From contig JABUKB010000001.1 in the NCBI GenBank assembly GCA_014595895.1, positions 62,001 to 126,000 of the forward strand: a stretch of DNA of 64,000 bases. The letters run 5' to 3'. This document shows positions 8,301 to 16,717 of the stretch, piece by piece. Source of the DNA: Lysinibacillus odysseyi (GTDB lineage Bacteria; Bacillota; Bacilli; Bacillales_A; Planococcaceae). Below the pieces are notes generated by a model. That model made no database searches. It saw only the letters and a program-made list of their open reading frames with translations, and was not told where the DNA came from. The first letter of the stretch is position 1. Each line of letters opens with the position of its first letter. A program made the translations under genes and the position numbers.

Positions 8301-9333
8301 ACAAATTAAAAATTTTTCAAAGCCATATATTATTGCCGAAATAGGAGCAAATCATAATGGTAATATGAAACTAGCTAAGAAACTAATTGATAATGCAGTA
8401 GAAGCAGGAGCTGATTGTGTAAAGTTTCAATCGTGGACCAAAAATTCTATATTTTCTAAAAAAGTTTATAATGAAAACTATTTCTTAGAAGATGATTATC
8501 GTAAACGTGACGACTATAATTTAGAAGAAATAGTAGAGGAATTTAGTTTTTCAAAGGATCAGTTTTTGGAAATAAAAAAATACTGTGATAAAGTTGGTAT
8601 TGATTTTGGATGTACTCCATTTTCAAATGATGAGACTGATTTTTTAATTGATACTCTTCATGTCAAATTTATTAAAGTGGCTTCTATGGACCTAAATAAT
8701 TTACCTTTTTTGGAGTATATTGCACAAAAAAAAATTCCGATAATATTATCAACTGGGTTAGCTGAGATGTCTGAAATTGATGAAGCTGTACGTTGTATTG
8801 AAAGGTACCATAATCAGATAATATTACTACATTGTGTTTCTAACTATCCACCTAGAGATGAAGATATAAATCTCCGTAATATTTCAATGTTACAGCAATA
8901 TTTCGCACCTTATAGTGTTGGGTTTTCAGACCATTCTATCGGTACTGAAATACCTTTAGCATCGGTGGCTTTAGGTGCATCTGTAATTGAAAAACATTTT
9001 ACATTAGATAAGGAAATGTTTGGTTGGGATCATAAAGTATCGGCAGATTTAAAGGAATTAAAAATGATTGTTTTAGGTAGTACTCGTATTGTTAATGCAC
9101 TAGGAAGTTATAGACGAGCATTAACAGATCAAGATGAAATAAAAATCCCATCATTTCGACGTAGTATTGTAGCTGCAAAAGATATTCAAGAAGGGAAAAT
9201 TATTGAAATAGATGATTTAGATTATAAACGGCCAGGTACCGGTATTCCTCCTAAATATGCTAATTTTATATTAGGTAAAAAAGCGAAAAGGACCCTTTTA
9301 TATGATGAATTAATCAATAAAGATGATTTTTAA
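8284..9333 (+). CDS. Nonulosonic (sialic/legionaminic) acid synthase, NeuB/LegI family
   Basis: A 349-residue NeuB-family synthase. It condenses phosphoenolpyruvate with an N-acetylmannosamine-type sugar to give the nine-carbon acid. Visible motifs are EIGANHNG (about residues 19-26), DCVKFQ, FIKVASMD, STGLAEM, HCVSNYP and GFSDHSIG, then a C-terminal SAF (antifreeze-like) domain from about residue 285 (RRSIVAAKDI). The start is GTG 8284, inside the end of the previous gene. Whether the product is legionaminic, sialic or another acid cannot be settled from this gene; the LegB/LegC neighbours favour a legionaminic-like sugar. Confidence 0.88.
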   Translation: MSFQFEQIKNFSKPYIIAEIGANHNGNMKLAKKLIDNAVEAGADCVKFQSWTKNSIFSKKVYNENYFLEDDYRKRDDYNLEEIVEEFSFSKDQFLEIKKYCDKVGIDFGCTPFSNDETDFLIDTLHVKFIKVASMDLNNLPFLEYIAQKKIPIILSTGLAEMSEIDEAVRCIERYHNQIILLHCVSNYPPRDEDINLRNISMLQQYFAPYSVGFSDHSIGTEIPLASVALGASVIEKHFTLDKEMFGWDHKVSADLKELKMIVLGSTRIVNALGSYRRALTDQDEIKIPSFRRSIVAAKDIQEGKIIEIDDLDYKRPGTGIPPKYANFILGKKAKRTLLYDELINKDDF

Positions 9334-9409
9334 TTAACACTTATTATATTTTTTAGCTTTGTCTTTTATAATTCCTTTTAATACGAATATAGTAATAAGG
9401 GTGATACTG

Positions 9410-10030
9410 TTGAAAAGTAAATCAGTTATTATGATTGGAAATGGTGGACATGCAGCTGTGTTGACAGAAATGTTATTAGCACAAAATATTGAGATAGTAG
9501 GTTTTACTGCACCCAAAATGGAAAAAAATCGTTTTGGGTTATGCTATTTAGGGGATGATAGTATTATTTTTCAGTATCCTCCTGACGATATCATGCTGGT
9601 ACTCGGTTTAGGAACAGTGGGTGTTACTAGTATTCGTATGAATATTTTTAATCAGTTTTATGATAAAGGTTATTCTTTTTACTCTGTTGTTCATGAAAGT
9701 GCAATTATTTCTCGTTCTGTGCATATGGGGAATGGGGTACAAATTATGCCTGGAGTAATTCTTCAATCATTTGTATATATAGGTGATAATACAATTATTA
9801 ATACACGTTCCAGTATAGATCATGATTGTCATATAGGTAGTCATTGCCATATTTCACCGGGTGTAACTTTATCAGGGGGGATAAATATTGATGATAGTGT
9901 ACATGTAGGTGCTGGTGCCACAGTTATACAAAACATTAATATAGGTAGTCAATCTATAATAGGTGCAGGTTCAGTGGTTGTTAAAGATATCCCTAAAAAT
10001 TCAATTGTAAAAGGGGTACCAGCAAAATGA
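9410..10030 (+). CDS. NeuD-family sugar O/N-acyltransferase (left-handed beta-helix)
   Basis: A protein of about 206 residues. The N-terminal part (VIMIGNGGHAAVL) is the nucleotide-sugar-binding domain of NeuD/PglD enzymes. From about residue 95 onward hexapeptide repeats form the acyl-CoA-dependent left-handed beta-helix (VHMGNGVQIMPG, HIGSHCHISPG, VHVGAGATV). I choose TTG 9410, with AAGGGTGA five bases upstream; an earlier in-frame start would add an unrelated hydrophobic leader. It probably acylates an amino group of the nonulosonic acid or its precursor. Confidence 0.8.
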   Translation: MKSKSVIMIGNGGHAAVLTEMLLAQNIEIVGFTAPKMEKNRFGLCYLGDDSIIFQYPPDDIMLVLGLGTVGVTSIRMNIFNQFYDKGYSFYSVVHESAIISRSVHMGNGVQIMPGVILQSFVYIGDNTIINTRSSIDHDCHIGSHCHISPGVTLSGGINIDDSVHVGAGATVIQNINIGSQSIIGAGSVVVKDIPKNSIVKGVPAK

Positions 10031-10137
10031 ATTATTTATTTAGAACAGGTTGGAAATTAAGTGAAGAATAGCTTTTTTAAATAAAAAATTTGATGTTATA
10101 CATATAATTTATTTTTAAATTTAAGGATGTAGATGAA

Positions 10138-11190
10138 ATGCAAAAGTGGAGAGAAACTCTTATTGCCCCTTCCATGACTATTTTTCAAACGATGAAAGTT
10201 ATTGACAAAACATCCCTTCAATTTGCAGTAGTTGTAGATGATGAAAATAAACTTCTTGGTACAGTGACAGATGGTGATATTCGGAGAGGATTATTAAATG
10301 GGTTAACTCTTGAGTCAAAAATTCAAGAAGTGATGAATACTTCCCCTTTAGTTGTTGAAGAAGGAAAAAGCATTTTTTATTACAAAGAGGTTTTACGTCT
10401 GAAAAATCGTAAACAGTTGCCCATCACAAATGACCAAAATCAAGTTGTAGATATTTTTTTTCTAGATCAGGTTCAAGATGTATTCCCAAAAGAAAATGAA
10501 GTTATTATTATGGCTGGGGGGTTAGGATCACGCTTACGCCCACTCACAGACAAAATACCTAAACCAATGTTAAAAGTTGGTAGTAAGCCAATATTAGAAA
10601 CAATTATTGAAAGTTTTCGAAGCTATGGTTTTTCTAATTTTGTCTTGGCTGTTAATTATAAAAAAGAAATAATACAAGATTATTTTCAATATGGTAATAG
10701 TTTAGGTGTAAATATTACTTATCTTGAAGAGAACAAGCGACTTGGAACAGCTGGAGCATTGTCGTTGATTCATAATAGGCCGCAACAACCATTTATTGTT
10801 ATAAATGCGGATATATTAACAAAATTGAATTATGAGCTGTTACTTGACTTTCATATAGAGTCAGATTCAGTTGGAACAATGTGTGTAAGGGAGTATAATT
10901 ATGAGGTACCATATGGAGTAATTAAAACTGATAATTATAAATTACTCTCAATTGAAGAGAAACCAGTTCAACGTTGGTTTGTTAATGCAGGTATCTATGT
11001 ATTAGATCCAGAAGTCCTTGAGTACATTCCGAAGAATGAATTTTTCGATATGCCAGAATTGTTTAAAAAGCTAATTGAGTTGGGACAAAGTGTGTCGGCA
11101 TTTCCATTGAGAGAATATTGGATGGATATAGGTCAAAAGGGCGATTTTGAGAAGGCGAATGTAGATTTCGGAGGAGGACTCTATGATTAA
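10138..11190 (+). CDS. CBS-domain sugar-phosphate nucleotidyltransferase (PtmE/LegE-like)
   Basis: A 350-residue fusion. Residues about 1-115 are a CBS pair (TVTDGDIRRGLL is typical). Residues about 120-345 are a nucleotidyltransferase with the signature MAGGLGSRLRPLTDKIPKPM. In Campylobacter the homologue PtmE makes GDP-glucosamine, the entry point to legionaminic acid, so its presence suggests a GDP-sugar route. The next gene starts eight bases before its stop. Other sugar-1-phosphate substrates are possible. Confidence 0.75.
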   Translation: MQKWRETLIAPSMTIFQTMKVIDKTSLQFAVVVDDENKLLGTVTDGDIRRGLLNGLTLESKIQEVMNTSPLVVEEGKSIFYYKEVLRLKNRKQLPITNDQNQVVDIFFLDQVQDVFPKENEVIIMAGGLGSRLRPLTDKIPKPMLKVGSKPILETIIESFRSYGFSNFVLAVNYKKEIIQDYFQYGNSLGVNITYLEENKRLGTAGALSLIHNRPQQPFIVINADILTKLNYELLLDFHIESDSVGTMCVREYNYEVPYGVIKTDNYKLLSIEEKPVQRWFVNAGIYVLDPEVLEYIPKNEFFDMPELFKKLIELGQSVSAFPLREYWMDIGQKGDFEKANVDFGGGLYD

Positions 11191-11884
11191 TAATAAAAAA
11201 GTTTTGGCTATTATTCCAGCACGTGGTGGTTCAAAAGGTGTACCAAGAAAAAATATTCGTTTGTTAGCAGAAAAACCATTGATTTTCTGGACAATTGAAG
11301 AAGCAAAAAAATCAAAATACATTGACCGATTAATTTTATCATCAGAAGATGAAGAAATTATTGAAGTAGCTGAATCATATGGTTGTGAAGTTCCATTTAG
11401 GCGACCAAGAAATTTAGCATTGGATACAACACATGGAATTGAACCAACGCTGCACGTACTTGAACAAATTCCTGGTTATGATTATGTCGTTGTTCTACAG
11501 CCTACTTCACCATTAAGAATTTCGGACGATATTGATAAATGCATCGAAAAATTGAATGAATGTGAGGGAGTTTCTTGTGTAAGTGTAACAGAACCACCAC
11601 ATTCACCTTATTGGATGTACCTGCTAGTAAAAGATGAACAGATGCAACCGCTTATTCCAGAATATGCAATGATTCCCCGTCGTCAAGAATTACCCACTGT
11701 TTATTCTCTAAATGGAGCAGTTTATGTTGCGGATTCAAGATGGTTACAAAAAAGTAAAAACTTTATGAGCGACCAGACAATTGCGTATATAATGCCTAAA
11801 TATCGTTCATATGATATAGACAATGAAGAGGATTTTTTGTTATGTGAGTGGATGATGCGAGAAAGAATGAAAGATTACAAATAA
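11183..11884 (+). CDS. CMP-nonulosonate cytidylyltransferase (NeuA/LegF family)
   Basis: A 233-residue enzyme that activates the nine-carbon acid with CTP to give the CMP-sugar used by the Maf transferase. The N-terminal signature IIPARGGSKGVPRKNIR (about residues 10-26) is diagnostic, and LQPTSPLR lies near residue 107. The start has GGAGGA upstream and overlaps the previous gene. It is the last gene of the glycan operon. Confidence 0.88.
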   Translation: MINNKKVLAIIPARGGSKGVPRKNIRLLAEKPLIFWTIEEAKKSKYIDRLILSSEDEEIIEVAESYGCEVPFRRPRNLALDTTHGIEPTLHVLEQIPGYDYVVVLQPTSPLRISDDIDKCIEKLNECEGVSCVSVTEPPHSPYWMYLLVKDEQMQPLIPEYAMIPRRQELPTVYSLNGAVYVADSRWLQKSKNFMSDQTIAYIMPKYRSYDIDNEEDFLLCEWMMRERMKDYK

Positions 11885-11931
11885 ATCAATTTCATAAATT
11901 AGCTTTTTGAGTTAATTTTATAATTCTCCTC

Positions 11932-11952
11932 AACCCTTCGGTATTAAGGGTT
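11932..11952 (+). terminator. Hairpin at the end of the glycan operon
   Basis: A perfect 7-base stem AACCCTT/AAGGGTT with a 7-base loop. There is no T run after it, so its terminator role is uncertain; it could also belong to the left end of the adjacent insertion-sequence relic. Confidence 0.4.
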
Positions 11953-11964
11953 TCAAACAAGTAA

Positions 11965-12301
11965 AAAGGAGGCACCTTCCTAAATTAGGTATAATGGTAG
12001 CGACTAAACAACCTAACCCGATTGAAGTGAATGCCTCATGACTATTATAAAACAAATTAGCCTGTTTGACATCCACGAATTATTCGATATGGAAAGTTCG
12101 CGCCGATTTGATGCTATTCTCTCTACTTTCGAGGTACAACCAACCTTTCATCTCTTTTCAAAAAAGACGTTGCGTGGTGCTCCACGTGAATATAAATATG
12201 GTGCGATGATTCAATCACTCATCATGCGCATTGTGAAACGCATTTCAATAATAAAGGTCTTAGTAAAACGTTTAGTCAATCGTCCCTTATTCCGATTTTG
12301 A
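11965..12301 (+). mobile_element. Insertion-sequence relic with truncated transposase (N-terminus only)
   Basis: An 87-codon reading frame (12038-12301) encodes only the start of a DDE-type transposase, with the recognisable segments RGAPREYKYGAMIQSL and a degenerate VKRISIIKVLVKRLV. I recall this N-terminus from IS1182/IS4-like elements of Bacillales; the exact family is uncertain. A leader with TATAAT and an inverted pair GAGGCA/TGCCTC lies upstream. The frame stops where sequence typical of a different IS end begins, so the element is dead. Confidence 0.65.
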
Positions 12302-12395
12302 AGTGCCCCCTAAAAGTTAGACACGGTTATTTCATTAGGCAACTCGAATGAAATGAGTTCGGTATTGTACGAGAGCACTGAAAAAGTCCAATAAA
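12299..12395. mobile_element. Terminal fragment of an IS3-like element
   Basis: The stretch opening TGAAGTGCCCCCTAAAAG and continuing into GTTAGACA resembles the terminal inverted repeat of IS3-family (IS150 group) elements. Only about 100 bases remain and no orfA/orfB is present. It interrupts the first IS relic and abuts the flagellin pseudogene, suggesting deletion between insertions. Confidence 0.5.
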
Positions 12396-13082
12396 TGAAT
12401 AAAAGCGATTGTGCGAACGGATTCCAAGCAACAACAGCAGCTACTACAGGTGGAACAACTGATATGGCAACTACAGCTAGTCAATTGGTAGCAATATTTA
12501 AAACTATAGTTGATGCATATAATGGTTTTCAAGGTAAGTCAGCTGGAGATGAAGGTTTCTTAGAGGCGATTAAAGTAAATTCTACTAAAAATGGTCGTTT
12601 AGAAATTATTAGTAAATCTGGTGCGGTAAAACTATCTGATTTAGAGGGAAAAACTGCAGTAAGTGATCTTGGTCTATCAAACGCCCAAACTGATGCTTCT
12701 GGTAACGGTGGAATGAGATTCAAATTGGTGCTAATAAAGGTCAAACAAACACTTTCAGTATTAACGATATGCATTCTGCTGCACTTGGAATTGCTAGTAT
12801 TGACGTATCAACACCAGCAGATGCTTCAAATGCTTTAACATCTTTAGACTATAATATTAAGTTATACTATTCTAAATATTATAAAATATGGGCAGTTCAA
12901 AACCGTTTAGAGCACACAATCAACAACTTGAACACATCTTCTGAAACTTAACTGCTGCGGAATCCCTTATCCGGGACTTAGATAGGGCGAAAGAAATGAT
13001 GAACCAAACTAAGAACTTAATTCTTTCTGAAGCTGTTAAAACTAAACAGCAACCACAAGGTGTACTTCAATTATTGCGTTAA
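12396..13082 (+). pseudogene. Flagellin pseudogene (C-terminal half only)
   Basis: Translation in shifting frames matches the second half of the intact Hag: part of the inserted domain, then DLGLSNAQTDASGNGG, ALGIASIDVSTPADASNALT, VQNRLEHTINNLNTSSE and the end QPQGVLQLLR. Frameshifts are visible: one C is missing near 12722 (where intact hag reads TTCCAAATT), one A is missing near 12945, and the last helix is shortened by an internal deletion. The 5' half is replaced by IS debris. Its own terminator survives at 13096. It is a former second flagellin gene, not a functional one. Confidence 0.9.
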
Positions 13083-13095
13083 TATTTGAATACTT

Positions 13096-13127
13096 AGAGA
13101 CTCTAGCATTGCTAGAGTCTCTTTTTA
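13096..13127 (+). terminator. Terminator of the flagellin pseudogene
   Basis: A perfect 12-base stem AGAGACTCTAGC/GCTAGAGTCTCT with loop ATT, followed by TTTTT. Confidence 0.9.
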
Positions 13128-13153
13128 TATAGAGGAAATCTAAATGCTATTCG

Positions 13154-13290
13154 CTAGGAGGCGACTCATGGATAAGGATTAGTAAGAGGTGGGGATTTTT
13201 AGAAGAACAGGTTGAACGGTGTAAAAAGGAAGATAGCATCTTAGAAAGAAGTGCAGTGATTTGTGTTACTAGAATCCCCGTATCCAATAT
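13154..13290 (+). pseudogene. Decayed copy of the small coiled-coil gene downstream
   Basis: After an AGGAGG-like site, ATG 13168 is followed by an early TAG. In a neighbouring frame the sequence reads FLEEQVERCKKEDSILE. This aligns without gaps to FLEEQLQWIKQREALFE of the intact gene at 13438, and the DNA shares TTTTTAGAAGA-CAG at this point. The ATG-to-FLEEQ distance is one base too long. I read it as a degenerate tandem paralogue. Confidence 0.6.
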
Positions 13291-13437
13291 TTGACTTAGA
13301 ACTTTTATAATCAAAAAATATGATAAAATTTTACTGAATACTGAAATTAAATGAGCATATAAAGCCTATAAAACTGTTCCCTGTCTCCAATAAAGATGGG
13401 GTTAATTATTAGTAACAGAAATTAGAAGGAGGATATT

Positions 13438-13680
13438 ATGACAAGCGAAAAAGAAGAAAAAGCGTTTTTAGAAGAGCAGTTACAATGGATAAAACAAAGG
13501 GAAGCGTTGTTTGAACAAATAGAAAACAAATTACACAAAATGAAGTACATAGCTGAACAAATAGCCAAACAGGATAAATTAATACTAGAAAGCGAAAAGC
13601 GTCAATTAAATGAACAATTTTTACAATTGAAAGTTGAAATAGCTGAGTTAGAGAATCAGCTACGAATTTTCTACAATTAA
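13438..13680 (+). CDS. Small coiled-coil protein of the flagellar locus, function unknown
   Basis: An 80-residue, highly charged protein predicted to be almost entirely alpha-helical and coiled-coil (EEQLQWIKQREALFEQ, later LQLKVEIAELENQLR). No signal peptide or membrane segment. AGGAGGATATT precedes ATG 13438. Size, charge and position between flagellin and flaG would suit a small export chaperone or a FliT/FlgN-like helper, but no family signature is visible. A decayed copy lies directly upstream. Transcription is separate from flaG, which has its own sigma-D promoter. Confidence 0.65.
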   Translation: MTSEKEEKAFLEEQLQWIKQREALFEQIENKLHKMKYIAEQIAKQDKLILESEKRQLNEQFLQLKVEIAELENQLRIFYN

Positions 13681-13720
13681 TAAATCTGGTTAAATTATTT
13701 CATCATCTGTCAAACAATCA

Positions 13721-13747
13721 TAAAAAAAATAAAAATGAAGCCGATAA
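13721..13747 (+). promoter_or_regulatory. Sigma-D promoter of flaG-fliD-fliT-fliS
   Basis: TAAA at 13721-13724, 15 bases, then GCCGATAA at 13740-13747; only the last base differs from the sigma-D consensus. It lies about 35 bases before the flaG start. Confidence 0.88.
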
Positions 13748-13783
13748 GATACAATAAGAAGCCATGATAACGGAGGGGTATAA

Positions 13784-14170
13784 ATGCGAATTGATTCTAC
13801 GAGTATTTCACTGCCAAACATGACACAGCAATCGACAGAAGTACAGGCGGCTCGTTCTGTGCAAACTAAGTCAGTGGAAGATGTTACCGTTCAATCAGAA
13901 GTTCAAAAGGAGCAACCAATTCAAAATGAAGCTGATATAAAAGGAACAAAAGAAAAATTACAGCAGGCGATTGATTCAATGAATGAATTTTTTACGATTA
14001 ACAATAGCGAGCTGAAATTTGTTTTGCACGAAGGATTAGATAAATATTTTGCTCAGCTTGTAAACACGGAAACAGATGAGGTCATCCGTGAAATTCCGTC
14101 AAAAAAAATGCTTGATGTCTTTTATGAAATGCAAAAGCTTGTAGGAATGATTGTCGATAAAAAAATCTAA
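13784..14170 (+). CDS. flaG: Flagellar protein FlaG
   Basis: A 128-residue protein (YvyC in B. subtilis). The first 55 residues are Gln/Ser-rich and probably disordered. The C-terminal FlaG domain (about 65-128) contains LKFVLHEGLDKYFAQLVN and EVIREIPSKKMLDV, both typical. FlaG proteins influence filament length or cap function; the mechanism is not firmly known. GGAGGGG precedes ATG 13784. First gene of the sigma-D operon with fliD. Confidence 0.9.
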   Translation: MRIDSTSISLPNMTQQSTEVQAARSVQTKSVEDVTVQSEVQKEQPIQNEADIKGTKEKLQQAIDSMNEFFTINNSELKFVLHEGLDKYFAQLVNTETDEVIREIPSKKMLDVFYEMQKLVGMIVDKKI

Positions 14171-14196
14171 TGATTAAGTAGTTTGGAGGAGATTAT

Positions 14197-16290
14197 ATGT
14201 CAACGATGCGTGTTGGTGGTTTAGCATCAGGAATGGATATAGATGGGATTGTAGAAAAGTTAATGATGGCTGAACGAATGCCGATGGACAAACTCGAGCA
14301 GCAAAAGCAAATTTACGAATGGCAGCGTGATGCGTATCGCGATGTCAACAAAAAAATGACGACGTTCGACACGTATATTGCGGATAATTTTATTTTAAAA
14401 AGCTTAAATATGAAAACAGCGACAAGCTCGAATTCCGATTTAGTAGAAGTAGTAGCAACGAGTGCAGCTTCAGGTACCTTATCAATCGAAGGTGTATCTC
14501 AATTAGCTAAAGCAGCACGTGGTGTAGGTGATGTACAGGTGAATGCGACAGGTGCTACAAAGTTAAGCACATTAGGCATTACAGGTACGTCAGTTTCGTT
14601 AAAAGCGATTCAAGTGAATGGTGAGCTAGCGGCGAAAGCGACTGACATTACTTTTGATGAGAATACAACGGTTAGTGAATTCATAAGCAAAATTAACGGA
14701 AGCGATGCGGGCGTAACAGCGATTTTTGAAAATGGCAGATTGTCAATTACTGCGAAAAATACAGGAGATTATAAAGCAGGTGCTGAAGTTCAAGTAGTAT
14801 CGGGGGCCGATGTTTTTGGTAAATTAGGTTTCGGTTCATTAGTAGGAAAATCCACAGGAATTTTAGCGGAGGGTGGTACGAATGCTCGTTTTGAATTAAA
14901 TGGAATTACGACAGAACGTACAACAAACAGCTTTGCAATGAGTGGCTATAATGTGACGCTAAAGTCCACGTTTAATGAGGTCGCTACACATAATAAATTT
15001 CAATCTGCAGAAAATACACAGTTTAACCTAGCGCGTACTAATTTAACAAATCTAATAAACAATCTTGCTACTACCTACAGTTTGACTATAACGAATCCGG
15101 TAGAAAATGAGGAGCAACTTAAAGACAACTTAGATGCGGTAAAAACAGGAATTAATAATAAAATTATCGAACACGAAAGTAGTGTCGAGACAGCGGAGAA
15201 GGATTTAAAAGAATCTCGTGATATTGTCATTGGAAGTTCGACTGCAGGTGAAATGTTCGATAAATTATCTCCAGAGGCAAAGGATATACTGTCTGCTAAG
15301 GATAATTACAATGAATTATCATCACCAGAACAACAGGCTCTTTTCGGAAATGATGCAGCTATTTTTGAAAAACTAAAGAATGTGCAGCTGCAAAATGTCG
15401 CCAAGGATGCAGCAAATACAAAATTAACAAACGCTCAAGCAGCAATGACTGATTTAGCAGCGGCTGAAACGAGTTATAATGAAGCTAAAATCTCGAAAGA
15501 CCAAGTAGGTCCTGCACCGACAGATAAAGTACCAGCTTCTCCAGTAACTATGACTGCTACGACAAACGTTGCCGAAATTATCACTAAAGTTAAGGAATTT
15601 GTCACAACCTATAATGGATTCATCAAAGATTTAACCGATAAAACAAGAGAGTCGAAATATCGGGAGTATAAGCCGTTAACAGCTCTTCAAAAGAAAGAGA
15701 TGAAAGAAAAAGAGATTGAACTATGGGAAGACCGATCAAAGAGTGGTTTACTACGAAATGATTCCATTATCACGAGTGGTCTATCATCAATGCGCAGCTT
15801 AGTGTATCAAACAAATCATGGGGTCACGAATCAAAAATACAATGCCCTCTATACAATCGGGATTGGGACTTCAAAAGATTATAATAGTGGCGGTATACTT
15901 GAAATCGATGAAGCGAAACTGCGTAAAGCATTGGAGGAAGATCCAGATGCGGTTGTGCAATTGCTGACGATGGACGGGGAAAAATCCGCAACTATCACAA
16001 AAGCGGATGGGACAACGGTGCAGGGAAATACGCGAGGATTTATGCGTAAAATCCGTGATGAGATGGATGCAATCGAGCAGAAAATCGATGGGCGTGCAGG
16101 CCGTGGTTCGATGACGGAAACACAATATACGTTAGGGAAACATTTGCGTAATGTGAATAAAAGTCTGGATGCATGGCAAGATAAATTAAAGGCAATTGAA
16201 AGCCGCTACTGGAAACAATTTGGTGCGATGGAATCGATGATTAATAAGGCAAACAGTCAATCTGCGTCATTGATGAGCCAGTATTACTAA
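14197..16290 (+). CDS. fliD: Flagellar filament cap protein FliD (HAP2)
   Basis: A 697-residue capping protein, longer than the roughly 500-residue B. subtilis FliD. FliD sits at the filament tip and promotes flagellin folding. The N-terminal FliD_N signature is visible (MRVGGLASGMDIDGIVEKLM), as is the C-terminal domain with NGFIKDLTDKT and GRAGRGSMTETQY. The extra length is an inserted helical segment (about residues 290-440) rich in Lys, Asn and Glu. GGAGGA precedes ATG 14197. Confidence 0.95.
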   Translation: MSTMRVGGLASGMDIDGIVEKLMMAERMPMDKLEQQKQIYEWQRDAYRDVNKKMTTFDTYIADNFILKSLNMKTATSSNSDLVEVVATSAASGTLSIEGVSQLAKAARGVGDVQVNATGATKLSTLGITGTSVSLKAIQVNGELAAKATDITFDENTTVSEFISKINGSDAGVTAIFENGRLSITAKNTGDYKAGAEVQVVSGADVFGKLGFGSLVGKSTGILAEGGTNARFELNGITTERTTNSFAMSGYNVTLKSTFNEVATHNKFQSAENTQFNLARTNLTNLINNLATTYSLTITNPVENEEQLKDNLDAVKTGINNKIIEHESSVETAEKDLKESRDIVIGSSTAGEMFDKLSPEAKDILSAKDNYNELSSPEQQALFGNDAAIFEKLKNVQLQNVAKDAANTKLTNAQAAMTDLAAAETSYNEAKISKDQVGPAPTDKVPASPVTMTATTNVAEIITKVKEFVTTYNGFIKDLTDKTRESKYREYKPLTALQKKEMKEKEIELWEDRSKSGLLRNDSIITSGLSSMRSLVYQTNHGVTNQKYNALYTIGIGTSKDYNSGGILEIDEAKLRKALEEDPDAVVQLLTMDGEKSATITKADGTTVQGNTRGFMRKIRDEMDAIEQKIDGRAGRGSMTETQYTLGKHLRNVNKSLDAWQDKLKAIESRYWKQFGAMESMINKANSQSASLMSQYY

Positions 16291-16308
16291 AATAGTGGAG
16301 GCGACGAG

Positions 16309-16671
16309 ATGATGGCGTTAGACCAACAGTTACTTCAAGTTTCCGCTAAGTTGTATCAGCATCTTGGAGAAGCGGTACAAAGTGAGGATCGTGATATATT
16401 TCTAAAAATAGTTAATGAGCTATTAGAAGAACGCGGTCAGCTGCTCACTTTACTTCAACAGGCTAATGTATCACTACATGATACCAATCCGCAGCATGCG
16501 ATGCTAAAGGAGCTCGACAAAGGGATTCAGGAACGCTTGGCATCCATTATGAACGAGCTCAAGCAAGATTTAAAAAATATTCAAACATCGAAAAAAAGTG
16601 AAGTGCAATATAATAATCCCTATGCATCTGTCCATGTGATGGATGGCAAATATTATGACCAAAAGAAATAA
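16309..16671 (+). CDS. fliT: FliT-like flagellar chaperone
   Basis: A 120-residue helical protein between fliD and fliS, with a GTG GAG GCG-type leader and two ATG codons at 16309/16312. In enterobacteria and Bacillus FliT binds FliD. Its helix-rich composition and position make FliT the natural assignment, but the sequence is poorly conserved. The gene order is fliD-fliT-fliS, reversed from fliD-fliS-fliT in B. subtilis. The C-terminal tail (YASVHVMDGKYYDQKK) looks unstructured. Confidence 0.65.
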   Translation: MMALDQQLLQVSAKLYQHLGEAVQSEDRDIFLKIVNELLEERGQLLTLLQQANVSLHDTNPQHAMLKELDKGIQERLASIMNELKQDLKNIQTSKKSEVQYNNPYASVHVMDGKYYDQKK

Positions 16672-16717
16672 TAACGTGTAGGAAAATCGCGTTTTAACTT
16701 ATAAAGGAGTGTTTACA

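Noticed and set aside
12395-12838. 147-codon frame treated as an intact gene
   Set aside because: It is the in-frame part of a frameshifted flagellin; the last third is out of frame relative to the flagellin homology.
13344-13372. Possible sigma-D promoter before the coiled-coil gene (TAAA ... GCCTATAA)
   Set aside because: The spacer is only 12 bases and the -10 differs at two positions, unlike the two clear sigma-D promoters nearby.
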